Assembly (NCBI GenBank): GCA_938041955.1
Contig: CALISD010000060.1
Coordinates: forward strand, 30,653-94,652
Direction: 5' to 3'
Source: an uncultured Granulosicoccaceae bacterium
Lineage (GTDB): Bacteria; Pseudomonadota; Gammaproteobacteria; Granulosicoccales; Granulosicoccaceae
DNA length: 64,000 nt
Each line of letters starts with the position of its first letter. Position 1 is the first letter of the stretch. The notes under the pieces are model-generated. The model had not been told where the DNA came from and made no database searches. It saw nothing but the letters and a program-made list of their open reading frames with translations. Below are positions 1-9,153 of this stretch, in pieces. Both the position numbers and the translations under genes were made by a program.

Positions 1-911
1 GCAACCACAGCTTGTTCTGCAGTTTGATTGCCTTCGATAACAGATCTCATTAGCTTGACGAGCTCTACAGGTGACTCTGCAAGGTTTATTTTTCGGCCAA
101 ATAATGCCACCCGTGCGCCCGCTTGTTCCGCCTGTTGGGCAAGTTCGAAAGTATCGCGGGTGGTGCCTGCAGAGCCACCAAGAATACCGACAATCAAATT
201 ACCCGGATCGTAAGCGCACAGATCTGCCATTGCCTGCTGGCCATTGAATTGCATTTTTAAAAACAGCGGTGCATCAACTTGCGTGACACCTGCCAGAGTT
301 TTTAAAATCATATCGTTGATGTAGTCACCCAGTGATGCGTCGTTGAGATTGATATCAAACGCCGGGTTAAAAACTTCCAGAAAGTGTTGTATGCCTGTTT
401 CCCTGATCGCTATTCTGAATTCTCGATAAGTTTCCAGTGTCGTTCGATCTGCTTCCAGGTTATTGCTGAAGGTGATTGAATAAAGCCCCAGCTGTGACAA
501 TGAAGTCACCTGACTTAGATCAACGGTGGCAAAGGGCCTGGACGGACTTTCACGGTAATTCGAACCTCGTGCGGACCAGATATCTGTTGTGTCGTTTAGC
601 CTGATCGCGGGGGTGACGTCGGTTTTGTCGAATAGCTTTTTAGCATGCAGTGCTTCAGCTGATGATGCAGACATTAAAAGAATATCAATAAGTTCACTTT
701 CGGCCATGGCTGTCATATCTGCCAGGTAGTCTCTACGCGTTTTGTAGAGAACGGATTCGACGTCTGTCTCAGCAGCGGGTGCCGGGCCGGGCGCTGCGAT
801 CCCAAATGCCATGTCGCCATCTTTAGCATCGGCAATGATGAAGTCGGTGGGTTGGTAATCACCGGATTTGATCTTCTCAAGCTTATTTTTGAGCTTCTTT
901 GTAATCATCAT
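1..911 (-). CDS. Class I aldolase-like TIM-barrel protein (partial)
   Basis: The reading frame is open from an ATG at 911 to the window edge, so the C-terminus is missing; about 303 residues are visible. A Shine-Dalgarno GGAGAA lies just upstream; a second ATG follows immediately, so the start could be one codon later. Late in the visible part a strand carries a lysine (LFLKMQF, about residue 218), a plausible Schiff-base position. It is followed by GILGGSAGTTRDTF and a helix-strand ending GARVALFGRKI. That ending resembles the C-terminal phosphate-binding half of DeoC/FbaB/LacD-type class I aldolases (family knowledge). The N-terminal ~60 residues are polar and were not recognised. It lies 108 bp downstream of, and on the same strand as, the glutamine-synthetase-like gene, so the two may be co-transcribed. 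The substrate is unknown; the aldolase call rests on fold-level resemblance only. Confidence 0.55.
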   Translation of the reverse strand, partial: MMITKKLKNKLEKIKSGDYQPTDFIIADAKDGDMAFGIAAPGPAPAAETDVESVLYKTRRDYLADMTAMAESELIDILLMSASSAEALHAKKLFDKTDVTPAIRLNDTTDIWSARGSNYRESPSRPFATVDLSQVTSLSQLGLYSITFSNNLEADRTTLETYREFRIAIRETGIQHFLEVFNPAFDINLNDASLGDYINDMILKTLAGVTQVDAPLFLKMQFNGQQAMADLCAYDPGNLIVGILGGSAGTTRDTFELAQQAEQAGARVALFGRKINLAESPVELVKLMRSVIEGNQTAEQAVV

Positions 912-1019
912 TGTTCTCCATCAACTTTGATTTATCGTACTACATTCAGACACGGGTTCTGAAATTGCTTCTGTGGTGTTTGTTTTGTCGATGACATCGA
1001 GTGAAAAACTCATCTAAGC

Positions 1020-2384
1020 TTAAGCTCTCTCAAAACCGCGAGCAATTTCCCAGTCAGTTACCACGCGATCGAATTCTTCCTGTTCCCACTCGGCTGCACG
1101 GGTGTAGTGGTCAACGACGTCATCGCCGAGTGACTCTCGCAGAAAGGCCGACTGTCTAAGTGATGCCGTGGCAGTTTGAAGTGACCGTGGAATATCACCG
1201 GCCTTCGCGTCTTCATAAACGTCTCCTGTGGTAGCCGGCGCGAGTGTCATTCGATCTTCGATTCCCTTTATACCTGCAGCTAGCATCACCGCCTGGGCAA
1301 GGTAAGGATTTAGATCTGAACCTCCGATACGGCATTCGACTCGCACGCCTTTGGTTCCCTCGCCGCAGAGCCTGAAGCCTGCGGTACGATTATCAACCGA
1401 CCAGACGGTTTTGGTAGGTGCAAAAGTGCCTTTGGAAAAACGTTTGTAGCTGTTCACATAAGGGGCTAGAAAAACCGTGTAATCCGGTGCAAACGCAATA
1501 AGACCTGCCATGTAATTCGACATAAGTTCAGACATGCCATATTTAGCCGAAGGATCAAAAAAGGCGGGCTCACCATTTTTCCAGAGTGACTGATGCACAT
1601 GGCTTGCAGAGCCGACGCGTTCGTGATGCCACTTCGGCAGGAACGATGCAGCGTGGCCTTTCTGCCATGCGATTTCTTTGATGGCATGTTTGGCAATGGA
1701 GTGATAATCGGCGCAATTAAGTGCTGGCGAATAACGGATATTCAATTCTTCCTGGCCGGTTTCTGCCTCACCTTTTGAATTTTCAATAGGTAAACCCGCC
1801 GCGTAGAGATGATTGCGGATCGGGCGCATGATGCCTTCTTCCTTGGTGGTTTGCAGAATGTGGTAATCCTCGTTATACCCGCTGATCGGTTGTAGATCGC
1901 GGTAGCCGCCTTTACGGATTTCATCAAAGCTTTTTTCGAATAGAAAGAACTCAAGCTCAGTGGCCATCATGGCGTCATAGCCGAGGGCCTTCAACTTTCC
2001 AATCTGTTTTTTAAGAATGGCGCGCGGCGAATGTGGAACCGGTTCGTGGGTGTGGTGGTCGAGAATATCGCACAGCACCATCACCGTGCCTTCAAGCCAT
2101 GGGGTAGGGCGAAGAGTGGATAGGTCCGGTTTCATTACGTAGTCGCCGTAGCCTTTGTCCCAACTGCTTGATGCATAGCCATCGGGCGTGCCCATCTCAA
2201 GATCAGTGGCAAGCAGATAGTTACAGCAGTGGGTCTCGTTAAATGACGTTTCAACAAAGTTGACGGCGTGAAACCGTTTGCCCATCAGTCGACCCTGCAT
2301 GTCTACAAAGCAGACCAGCACCGTATCAACTGAGCCTTCAGCCACGCTGTTTTTCAGGTCATCAAAGGTCATTTGTTCGGGCAT
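1020..2384 (-). CDS. Glutamine synthetase family protein (GlnA-like / gamma-glutamyl ligase)
   Basis: A 454-residue protein with the glutamine-synthetase fold: an N-terminal beta-grasp domain, then catalytic residues in the expected order. These are the metal-binding ELE at about 143-145, E206 and E212-E213 in GEAETGQEE, the histidine of SHVHQSLW (H262/H264) and the arginine of CRIGGSDLNPYLAQ (R352). Its length and sequence fit the non-GlnA branch (GlnT/PuuA/GmaS-like), whose members ligate glutamate to amines rather than only to ammonia. A ribosome site AAGGAAAT precedes the ATG. It is divergent from an exported amidase and 2.4 kb from a complete polyamine ABC transporter, which fits gamma-glutamylation of an imported amine, although the other Puu enzymes are absent here. 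A plain ammonia-assimilating role cannot be excluded from sequence. Confidence 0.85.
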   Translation of the reverse strand: MPEQMTFDDLKNSVAEGSVDTVLVCFVDMQGRLMGKRFHAVNFVETSFNETHCCNYLLATDLEMGTPDGYASSSWDKGYGDYVMKPDLSTLRPTPWLEGTVMVLCDILDHHTHEPVPHSPRAILKKQIGKLKALGYDAMMATELEFFLFEKSFDEIRKGGYRDLQPISGYNEDYHILQTTKEEGIMRPIRNHLYAAGLPIENSKGEAETGQEELNIRYSPALNCADYHSIAKHAIKEIAWQKGHAASFLPKWHHERVGSASHVHQSLWKNGEPAFFDPSAKYGMSELMSNYMAGLIAFAPDYTVFLAPYVNSYKRFSKGTFAPTKTVWSVDNRTAGFRLCGEGTKGVRVECRIGGSDLNPYLAQAVMLAAGIKGIEDRMTLAPATTGDVYEDAKAGDIPRSLQTATASLRQSAFLRESLGDDVVDHYTRAAEWEQEEFDRVVTDWEIARGFERA

Positions 2385-2575
2385 TTCTATTTCCTTGGGA
2401 GACAGGTTGTCTCGTATCTCTAGAGCTGTAATAGACTTGCGTTAGCCAAACACTATGGGTACGCTGTTTAACAGGGTAGCAAATCACGTTTCAATCGATC
2501 GTTCAAGTTGATGTATGCATCAGCTGGTTCAGGGCTGTTGATTGAGTAGTTTGACATCTTAACGGAGGAATAAAA

Positions 2576-3859
2576 ATGCAACAGTGTCCCGCGACGTCGG
2601 CTCTCGGTCGAGTGTGTGTCATCACTCTAGGTGTTTTGACAGGGGCGCTGGGCTGTGTGACGGCTGCCTGGTCGGATACCACAGATGTTAAAACTCAAAC
2701 GATTGTCGAAGTAAAGAAGGAAGGGGAGCACTGCGAGCAGGATCCCAACTGTTTTAATCGCTATCACCCGGCGATCAAGCCGATTGCCAGAGCCAATCCC
2801 GGTGACCTCATCACTGTGCACACTCGAGATGCACTTGACTCCAATCTGACCATAGATTCATTGCCTAAAGACGTTCTGGCCATTGATCTGAATCTTATCC
2901 ACCCTATGACCGGGCCTATTCATATTGAAGGTGCGGTGCGTGGTGATGTGCTGGCAGTGCAGCTCATCAACATCATTCCCGATGAATATGGTTACACCAC
3001 TCTAATCCCCGGCTTTGGATTTCTGCCTGATCTTTTCACTGAACCGTTTGTTGCTAACTGGGCGTTAAACAGCCTGGAGGCGGTATCTGCACAAATCCCC
3101 GGGGTCAAGATTCCAATGAACGCCTTTATGGGAAGCGTTGGCGTGTTGCCCGGTGAGCCCGAGGTTCAAAAATGGCTTAAACGTGAAACTGAGCTGGCCG
3201 CCGCTGGTGGTGTTGCACTTCCGCCGGAACCCACTGGCGCAAGGCCCGCTGATGTGTGTGGACCTAACGGCAGTCATAAAGACGAATGTCTTAGAACTAT
3301 TCCACCCAGAGAAAACGGTGGCAACATGGATGTCAAGCAAATGGTGGTAGGTACCACTTTGTTGTTGCCCTGTTTTATTGATGGTTGTGGTTTCTTTATT
3401 GGTGATGTGCATTACGCGCAGGGTGATGGCGAAGTCGCGGGTACAGCCATTGAGACAGGCGCTATCGTGACGGTGAAAACAGAAATACGAAAAGGCATGG
3501 CATCACTGATTAAGCAGCCACATTTTGAAGGCGGATCGCAAATCAAAGCACTTGAGCCTGATCGCTTTCATGCAACGGTCGGCTATCCGTTTAAGGAGGC
3601 TGGCGAGATTCCTCCGCAGTGGACATACCTTGATAGCGAGAAGATCAAGCCGTTGTCCCAGCTTTCAAATGACATCACTATGGCCGCACGTAATTCTTTA
3701 CTGCAAATGCTGGACTGGTTGCAGGCGACCAAGGGTCTTGAGCGTGAGCAGGCGTTTGTGGTCATGAGCGTGGCTTGTGATTTACGCATCGGCAATGTGG
3801 TAGATGTGCCGAATTATGTGGTTTCAACCATATGCCCAATGGAAATATTCTCTGAATAA
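2576..3859 (+). CDS. Exported acetamidase/formamidase family protein
   Basis: A 427-residue member of the FmdA/AmdA family, whose enzymes hydrolyse short amides to carboxylate and ammonia. Family marks are HPMTGPIHIEGAVRGDVLAV at about 110-130 and the metal-site motif GDVHYAQGDGE near 275. Unlike the usual cytosolic enzymes, it begins with a clear export signal: a basic start, a hydrophobic run to about residue 30, and probable cleavage near AAWS. It also has cysteine-rich insertions (CEQDPNC near 55; CGPNGSHKDEC near 225) that would suit disulfides in the periplasm. A good ribosome site (AACGGAGGAA) precedes the ATG. The next gene starts about 14 bp downstream and is also exported. Periplasmic location is inferred from the signal; the substrate is not known. 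Confidence 0.85.
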   Translation: MQQCPATSALGRVCVITLGVLTGALGCVTAAWSDTTDVKTQTIVEVKKEGEHCEQDPNCFNRYHPAIKPIARANPGDLITVHTRDALDSNLTIDSLPKDVLAIDLNLIHPMTGPIHIEGAVRGDVLAVQLINIIPDEYGYTTLIPGFGFLPDLFTEPFVANWALNSLEAVSAQIPGVKIPMNAFMGSVGVLPGEPEVQKWLKRETELAAAGGVALPPEPTGARPADVCGPNGSHKDECLRTIPPRENGGNMDVKQMVVGTTLLLPCFIDGCGFFIGDVHYAQGDGEVAGTAIETGAIVTVKTEIRKGMASLIKQPHFEGGSQIKALEPDRFHATVGYPFKEAGEIPPQWTYLDSEKIKPLSQLSNDITMAARNSLLQMLDWLQATKGLEREQAFVVMSVACDLRIGNVVDVPNYVVSTICPMEIFSE

Positions 3860-3872
3860 TACTTTCAATAAT

Positions 3873-4460
3873 GTGCCTTCATTGGCAGGCAATGGCCAGG
3901 CAACTAAGGTTGGCTGGCCGCTTTCTCTACTATTGGTGCTGGCATTATGTTTACCGATAGCCAGTCTCAATGCACACACCCCCTACGGTCAATGGGATGC
4001 TTATCGAGTCCGTCATCTGCAGGTGTTAACCTCACGCAGTGATCTGGTTGGCGATTCAATTGCAGACACATGGGTTGCTGTGCTGGCGGAGCACTTGCCT
4101 AAATCGAAAGCGGTGGTGAGTCGAGCCCGAAATTTTGTTCGAATGGCGAGTTTACTGAAGACCGATCAGGCCAAGGTGGCGGTGTTATCCCACGATCACG
4201 CAAACTCCATGGTTAATGGTACTGCGCCGTTTGAGGAGTTCGGGCCCATGCCACTTCAGGTGTTGTTGGACAATGGGTCCTACCTGCTGGTAGTGCGTTC
4301 AGATTTACCAAAGGAGCATGGCTTTCTTATGACAGCAACCTTACTGGAGCAAGCGGTTGCATTGAATCTGTCTGTGCCGACGGAGGGGCAGTTTGAAATG
4401 GACGTGCACCCGGGTGCACTGGCGGCAGCACTTGGCGAATCTATAGAAAGTTTGCGTTAG
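3873..4460 (+). CDS. Small exported protein, substrate-binding-protein-like
   Basis: About 195 residues from a GTG at 3873, 14 bp after the amidase stop. Upstream ATGs at 3804 and 3816 would overlap the amidase and were not preferred because the signal peptide (GWPLSLLLVLALCLPIAS) begins only after 3900. No strong ribosome site is visible, so translation may be coupled to the amidase. The mature part alternates short strands and helices and faintly recalls one lobe of TAXI/TRAP periplasmic binding proteins (for example DNGSYLLVVRSDLPKEHGF), but it is too short for a complete two-lobed protein. I do not recognise it firmly. The tight pairing with an exported amidase suggests they work together in the periplasm. 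Confidence 0.6.
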   Translation: MPSLAGNGQATKVGWPLSLLLVLALCLPIASLNAHTPYGQWDAYRVRHLQVLTSRSDLVGDSIADTWVAVLAEHLPKSKAVVSRARNFVRMASLLKTDQAKVAVLSHDHANSMVNGTAPFEEFGPMPLQVLLDNGSYLLVVRSDLPKEHGFLMTATLLEQAVALNLSVPTEGQFEMDVHPGALAAALGESIESLR

Positions 4461-4830
4461 CCGGAGTTAACTCACATTGACAGTTGCCAGCAAGACTCGA
4501 AGTGGATTGCACCGCATCCGTTGTATTTGATTGCCAGCTAATGGCTAATATTTGCTGGTTTGTGCCGGGGCATCGGGTGCTAATTCACCACCACTGATGC
4601 TTCTTTTTATTGCAGTAGATATTCATGTGAATTTGCTATCAAACTAATTCTCTGATCACGTATAGTTACGGCTTATGCTCAGTAATTGGTCTGATCTATT
4701 CTCAGTAATGGCGCTATTTGTCATACCAATTTGTCTGGAGCGTATCTTTGTCACGCGATCATTACGGCGGTTTTAATTACTGCTGCACTGTTGGCAATAA
4801 AGAAGCACTGACAACAACGAGGAAAATTAT
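4461..4830. other. Intergenic region upstream of the polyamine transporter
   Basis: This 370 bp gap has no convincing reading frame. It is AT-richer than its surroundings towards the 3' end and must carry the promoter of the polyamine-binding-protein gene at 4831, preceded by a ribosome site GAGGAAAAT. No operator or riboswitch could be recognised by eye. Confidence 0.4.
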
Positions 4831-5901
4831 ATGAAACGCATTCTACCTGCCATCGTTGCCACTCTCGCTTTGAGTGCTGCAAACCTGGCTTCAGCTGAAA
4901 CGCTACGTCTGCTTACCTGGGGATCGTACGCGCCTGATAACATTATCAAAATGTTTGAAGAAAAGTACCCGGACATTGAAGTCGAAGTAACCTTTTCAAA
5001 CAATGAGGAAATGATCGCCAAGCTTCGCGCAACAGGTGGTGCAGGATTTGATCTGGCGCAGCCGAGTCACGATAGAATTTACGCAGCACAGCTTGAATAT
5101 GACATTTACAAGCCACTCGATCTATCGAAAATCGATATGTCCAACATGGAAGCCAAGCTGCTGGACGGAGTGAAAGAAAACACCACGATTGACGGCGGAG
5201 TGTATGCAGTTCCGCACCAGTGGGGAACTTCAGGGCTGATGGCTGACAAATCCAAAGCGCCTGATTTTAGCGGCTGGGATGATCTATGCAATGCCCAATA
5301 CAAAGGCAAAACCTCCATGCGTTTGAAACGTACCATTTTGTTAGGTACAGCCTTCTCTATGGGTGAAGATCCATTTGCCGCCTACAGCGATCTCGATAAA
5401 TATCAGGGCATTCTGGATAAGGTGGCTGACAAACTGATTTCATGTAAAGAAAACGTCAAAGCCTACTGGAAAGGTGGTGATGATCTGCAAGCGATGATGC
5501 TCTCCGGAGAAATAGTTGCCTCTGAAACATGGGATTCAACAGCGTATAAACTGTTTGCCGAAAACGAGAACATTGTCTTCATACCACCCAGCACTGGCGC
5601 ACTGGCATGGATAGATACCTTTGCATTGCCTCGTAAAGGCAAGGCTGATGATGCAGCATACAAATGGATAAATTTTGTCATGCAGCCTGAGATGGTGAAG
5701 CTCATGTCTGCCAGTACCGGTGCTATGGCGGCTGTAAAGGGCGCAAAAGATCTGTTGCCTGATGACAAAAAAGCGGCCGTCAACGCAGCCTTTTCTGATG
5801 AAGATGTTCAGAACCTGAAGTTCTTTGCCAACATTCCACCAGGAGTTGAAGATATGGAAGGTAAGACGCTTGAGAAAATCAAAGCCGCCACTGGCGGTTA
5901 G
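4831..5901 (+). CDS. potD: Spermidine/putrescine ABC transporter substrate-binding protein
   Basis: A 356-residue periplasmic protein of the PotD/PotF family, which captures polyamines for an ABC importer. Residues 1-22 form a signal peptide cleaved after ASA. The mature protein opens with LRLLTWGSYAPDNIIKMFEE, typical of the family, and contains AVPHQWGTSGLMAD near 125 and SETWDSTAYKL near 230. It lies directly upstream of genes for the ATPase and two permeases in PotD-A-B-C order. A terminator-like hairpin follows the gene and probably makes it the most highly expressed cistron. Spermidine versus putrescine preference cannot be read reliably. Confidence 0.9.
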   Translation: MKRILPAIVATLALSAANLASAETLRLLTWGSYAPDNIIKMFEEKYPDIEVEVTFSNNEEMIAKLRATGGAGFDLAQPSHDRIYAAQLEYDIYKPLDLSKIDMSNMEAKLLDGVKENTTIDGGVYAVPHQWGTSGLMADKSKAPDFSGWDDLCNAQYKGKTSMRLKRTILLGTAFSMGEDPFAAYSDLDKYQGILDKVADKLISCKENVKAYWKGGDDLQAMMLSGEIVASETWDSTAYKLFAENENIVFIPPSTGALAWIDTFALPRKGKADDAAYKWINFVMQPEMVKLMSASTGAMAAVKGAKDLLPDDKKAAVNAAFSDEDVQNLKFFANIPPGVEDMEGKTLEKIKAATGG

Positions 5902-5918
5902 TGAGTAGCAGCAAACTT

Positions 5919-5952
5919 ATGGCCAGTCATCAATTATTCGATGGCTGGTCAT
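5919..5952 (+). terminator. Stem-loop between potD and potA
   Basis: A 13-bp stem (5919-5931 pairing with 5940-5952; arms ATGGCCAGTCATC and GATGGCTGGTCAT with two G-U pairs) with an 8-nt loop, followed by TTTCTTGT. It looks like a leaky intrinsic terminator or an RNA-stabilising hairpin after the binding-protein gene, a common way to make more binding protein than transporter. There is no long uninterrupted T-run, so read-through into potA is expected. Confidence 0.55.
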
Positions 5953-6007
5953 TTCTTGTAGCAGTTTCTTAAACTGAGCTGTCACGAATTAACCAGAACA
6001 ATTGCCA

Positions 6008-7117
6008 ATGAATACGAGCACCTCTGTGCCCGATCTGGAGTGTCACCAGATTTCCAAAAACTTTGGAAGCGTGCAAGCGGTGGATCAGGTCTCTTTTGAT
6101 ATACCACCGGGCTCATTCTTTTCGATACTCGGGCCATCCGGCTGCGGCAAGACCACGTTGATGAGAATGATTGCGGGGTTTGAATCGCCAAGCAATGGGG
6201 ATATCCGTATCAAAGGCCAGTCTGTCCTGGGCACTCCACCAAATAAGCGCAACGTAAAAATGGTGTTTCAGCACCTGGCGCTTTTTCCGATGATGAATGT
6301 CTATGACAACATTGCCTACGGGTTGCGCTGTAATGGAGTTAAGCGCGCTGATATAGATCGCAAGGTAGGTGATGTGCTTGAACGCGTCGCATTGCCTGAT
6401 TTAGCAAAGCGGGAAATTCATCAACTCTCTGGCGGCCAGAAACAGCGTATTGCCATAGCACGTTGCATGGTACTTGACCCTGATGTGCTGCTGCTGGACG
6501 AGCCATTGGGCGCACTCGATTTGAAGTTGCGAGAGGCGATGAAAATTGAGCTTAAATTACTTCAGCATCAATTTAATACCACATTTGTATACATCACCCA
6601 CGATCAATCCGAAGCACTGGTGATGTCTGATCATGTCGCCGTGATGAACGAGGGCCGCTTCGAACAAATCGGTACACCTCAAACGCTTTATCACAAACCC
6701 GCGACGTCGTTTGTGGCGGGTTTTGTCGGTGAGAGCAACCAATGGCGAGGCACGGTGGTCGACAGCACTACCGATTCAATCTCGGTTGATGTGGGTACCG
6801 GTTTTAAAGCAATCGCGACACCGCCGCCGGGTGCAGGTCTCGCATCCGGCAGCGCAGTTACTGTATTTGTCCGCCCTGAGCATATTAGTGTAGATAGAGC
6901 GCACCATGCAGCAGCGGATGCCAGCGCTAAAACCAATGAACTGAGTGGCACGATTGACAGCTTATTGTTTAACGGCGCGAACAGCCGGGTGTTGGTGCGA
7001 GACCTCACTGGTGAGCTGATAGAAGCGGATATCACTCTGACCGGTGGCCTTGACGATCCAAAGCCTGGTGAGTCGGTGCGTTTAAGCTGGCATGCGGCGA
7101 GTGCCTTATGTTTCTAG
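6008..7117 (+). CDS. potA: Spermidine/putrescine ABC transporter ATP-binding protein
   Basis: A 369-residue ABC ATPase that energises polyamine import. Visible in order are Walker A GPSGCGKTT (about 45), the Q-loop VFQHLALFPMM, signature LSGGQKQRIAIARC, Walker B DVLLLDEP, D-loop GALD and the switch histidine ITHDQSEA. A C-terminal TOBE/OB domain (about 245-369) contains VFVRPEHISV. ATG 6008 is preferred over an in-frame TTG at 6002. The order binding protein, ATPase, permease, permease matches the pot/pof operons of proteobacteria. The gene is separated from the first permease by 23 bp. Confidence 0.92.
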   Translation: MNTSTSVPDLECHQISKNFGSVQAVDQVSFDIPPGSFFSILGPSGCGKTTLMRMIAGFESPSNGDIRIKGQSVLGTPPNKRNVKMVFQHLALFPMMNVYDNIAYGLRCNGVKRADIDRKVGDVLERVALPDLAKREIHQLSGGQKQRIAIARCMVLDPDVLLLDEPLGALDLKLREAMKIELKLLQHQFNTTFVYITHDQSEALVMSDHVAVMNEGRFEQIGTPQTLYHKPATSFVAGFVGESNQWRGTVVDSTTDSISVDVGTGFKAIATPPPGAGLASGSAVTVFVRPEHISVDRAHHAAADASAKTNELSGTIDSLLFNGANSRVLVRDLTGELIEADITLTGGLDDPKPGESVRLSWHAASALCF

Positions 7118-7140
7118 AAGACGGTGTTGCAGTGTAGACA

Positions 7141-8007
7141 ATGACATCTGACGCCAAAAAACTCAGCCTGTTATTGCTTTTTATTCCGTTCGCGTTGTGG
7201 ATAGCGCTGCTTATTGTCTTGCCACATATCGGCATGTTTGAGCTCTCGTTGAAAGAGAAAATAGCACCGCGCGTGTATGAATACAGTCTCGCGAATTACA
7301 AAAACTTTGTCACCGAACCCATCTATTGGAATACTTTGCTTCGCACCGGCGGGGTTTCGCTGCTGGTGACGTTTCTGGCATTGTTAATAGGCTTTCCGGT
7401 GGCCTACTACATTGCCAAAGTTGCCGGTAAGCGCAGCAAAGGTGCTCTGTTTTTGCTCTGTCTAATACCGTTGTGGGTCAGTGATTTGATTCGTGCATTC
7501 GGCTGGATATTGCTACTACGGGAAACCGGTGTGATCTCCACCGCGCTGCAGGCCAGTGGCCTTATCGATGGTCCAATCGAGTTTCTCTATAATGATGCAA
7601 CTGTTGTGATGGGGTTGGTGTATACCGTTGTGTTATTCATGATCGTGCCTCTGGTATCTACACTGGATGGCATGGATAACGAAATGATTGAGGCGGGCTA
7701 CAACCTGGGCGGCAATGGCTTTACAGTGTTGCGTCGCATCATTATTCCTTATGCCATGCCGGGTATTGTGGCGGGATGCATCGTGGTTTTTATGCTCAGC
7801 GCGGGTAGCTATTTAACACCGATTTTACTGGGCGGGAAAAATTCCAGTTGGTTTACCGAGCAAATCTATGATCAATTTATTACCCGATACAACTGGGAAT
7901 CTGGCGCCGCATTTGGTTTTGTGCTCCTGATATTTACCTCTTTCGTGGTCTGGTTGGGCTTGAAATTATCTGGCCAGACGCTTTCCAGCACGGTGGCAAA
8001 AAGCTGA
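7141..8007 (+). CDS. potB: Polyamine ABC transporter permease, PotB/PotH type
   Basis: A 288-residue integral membrane protein with about six hydrophobic segments. It has the permease EAA loop that docks on the ATPase (DNEMIEAGYNLGGNGFTVLRRI, near 180-200). The first membrane span is followed by a periplasmic segment ending KNFVTEPIYWNTLLRT, typical of the PotB/PotH branch. Its TGA overlaps the ATG of the next permease by one base, so the two are translationally coupled and probably form the heterodimeric channel. Confidence 0.9.
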   Translation: MTSDAKKLSLLLLFIPFALWIALLIVLPHIGMFELSLKEKIAPRVYEYSLANYKNFVTEPIYWNTLLRTGGVSLLVTFLALLIGFPVAYYIAKVAGKRSKGALFLLCLIPLWVSDLIRAFGWILLLRETGVISTALQASGLIDGPIEFLYNDATVVMGLVYTVVLFMIVPLVSTLDGMDNEMIEAGYNLGGNGFTVLRRIIIPYAMPGIVAGCIVVFMLSAGSYLTPILLGGKNSSWFTEQIYDQFITRYNWESGAAFGFVLLIFTSFVVWLGLKLSGQTLSSTVAKS

Positions 8008-8870
8008 TGGGTCAAGCCGTTCAGCAACCGATACTTCGCAACGGCTACCGTTTATACATGCTGCTGTTCTTTGTATTTTTGGCAGCCCCGCTTGTGGCTG
8101 CAGGCGTGTTCGCGTTTAATGATTCGATGTTCCCGTCATTACCGTGGCGTGGTTTTACACTGGATTGGTTTTTCAGCGATGTTGATCCAAAGATCGGTAT
8201 GTTTCATGATCGACGGCTGTTGAGAGGGCTGTACTACTCTTTTGTAATTGGTTCAATGGTGGCGGCTTTATCTGTTTTTGTGGGTACCTGCAATGCGTTC
8301 CTGTTTGTTCGTTACGACTTCCGTGGTAAGAATTTCTTTTATATATTAATGATATTGCCACTGGTGATACCGGGCGTCATCCTGGGTATTTCAATACTCG
8401 CGATGGCCAGTAATCTTGCCAATGGAGTTGAGAGGAGTTTTGGTATCGAGCTGGAATTGCTGCGCCCTGGTATCTTTCTGGTGGTGCTGGGTCAGTTTTC
8501 GTTTATTACCACTATCAGCTCATTGATCATTACCGCCAGGCTGAAAAAGTTTGACAGCTCCATGGAAGAGGCTGCCTACAACCTGGGCGCGAGTCGGGCT
8601 CGTGTGCTGCGGACGGTGACTTTGCCCTTTTTACGACCCGCCATGATTGCCGCTGCCATAGTTGCGTTTCTGGTGTCGTTCGAGAATTTTAATACCACGC
8701 TTTTTCTGGTAGGTTCGGAGGCACCTTTAACTATCACCATGTACGATCGAATGGTTAAAGTGGGTTCTACGCCGGTGCTGAATGCAGTATCTTTCTTTTT
8801 AATGCTTGGCTCTGCCTTGCTGGCGTTGGTATCAGTGTTGATACAGCGTGACAAGTCAGATCAAAGTTAA
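8007..8870 (+). CDS. potC: Polyamine ABC transporter permease, PotC/PotI type
   Basis: A 287-residue membrane protein, second channel subunit of the polyamine importer. The N-terminal span is followed by a PSLPWRGFTLDWF segment typical of PotC/PotI, and the EAA loop is present (SMEEAAYNLGASRARVLRTV near 190-205). It starts on the last base of the preceding stop codon. It is the last gene of the operon; no strong terminator is visible in the 270 bp downstream. Confidence 0.9.
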   Translation: MGQAVQQPILRNGYRLYMLLFFVFLAAPLVAAGVFAFNDSMFPSLPWRGFTLDWFFSDVDPKIGMFHDRRLLRGLYYSFVIGSMVAALSVFVGTCNAFLFVRYDFRGKNFFYILMILPLVIPGVILGISILAMASNLANGVERSFGIELELLRPGIFLVVLGQFSFITTISSLIITARLKKFDSSMEEAAYNLGASRARVLRTVTLPFLRPAMIAAAIVAFLVSFENFNTTLFLVGSEAPLTITMYDRMVKVGSTPVLNAVSFFLMLGSALLALVSVLIQRDKSDQS

Positions 8871-9153
8871 CAGCTTAGGATGCAAAAGGAGGAGCTGAAT
8901 TCAACATTCGACTGTTTTTACGGTCTTTGGTAACTTTTCAGGGTGGGCCGGACGTGCTTTTTAATAATGGGGTAGAAGTTCACGCGCAACATGTATCTGC
9001 GTTTGCGCACGAACGACAACGCTAATTAACATAACAGGTACAGCTTGAACGTTTACCGGTATTGATAACTAAAAAAGTAACAGGTTATAGTTTTTCCCCG
9101 CATTATGCGCAGACATCCTTAACGGGTGTATAAATTTATAGATGGAGAACATT

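Noticed and set aside
8871..9153. Pho box or riboswitch upstream of phoX
   Set aside because: Only two short TAACAGGT copies about 45 bp apart were seen; they do not match the known Pho-box consensus or spacing.
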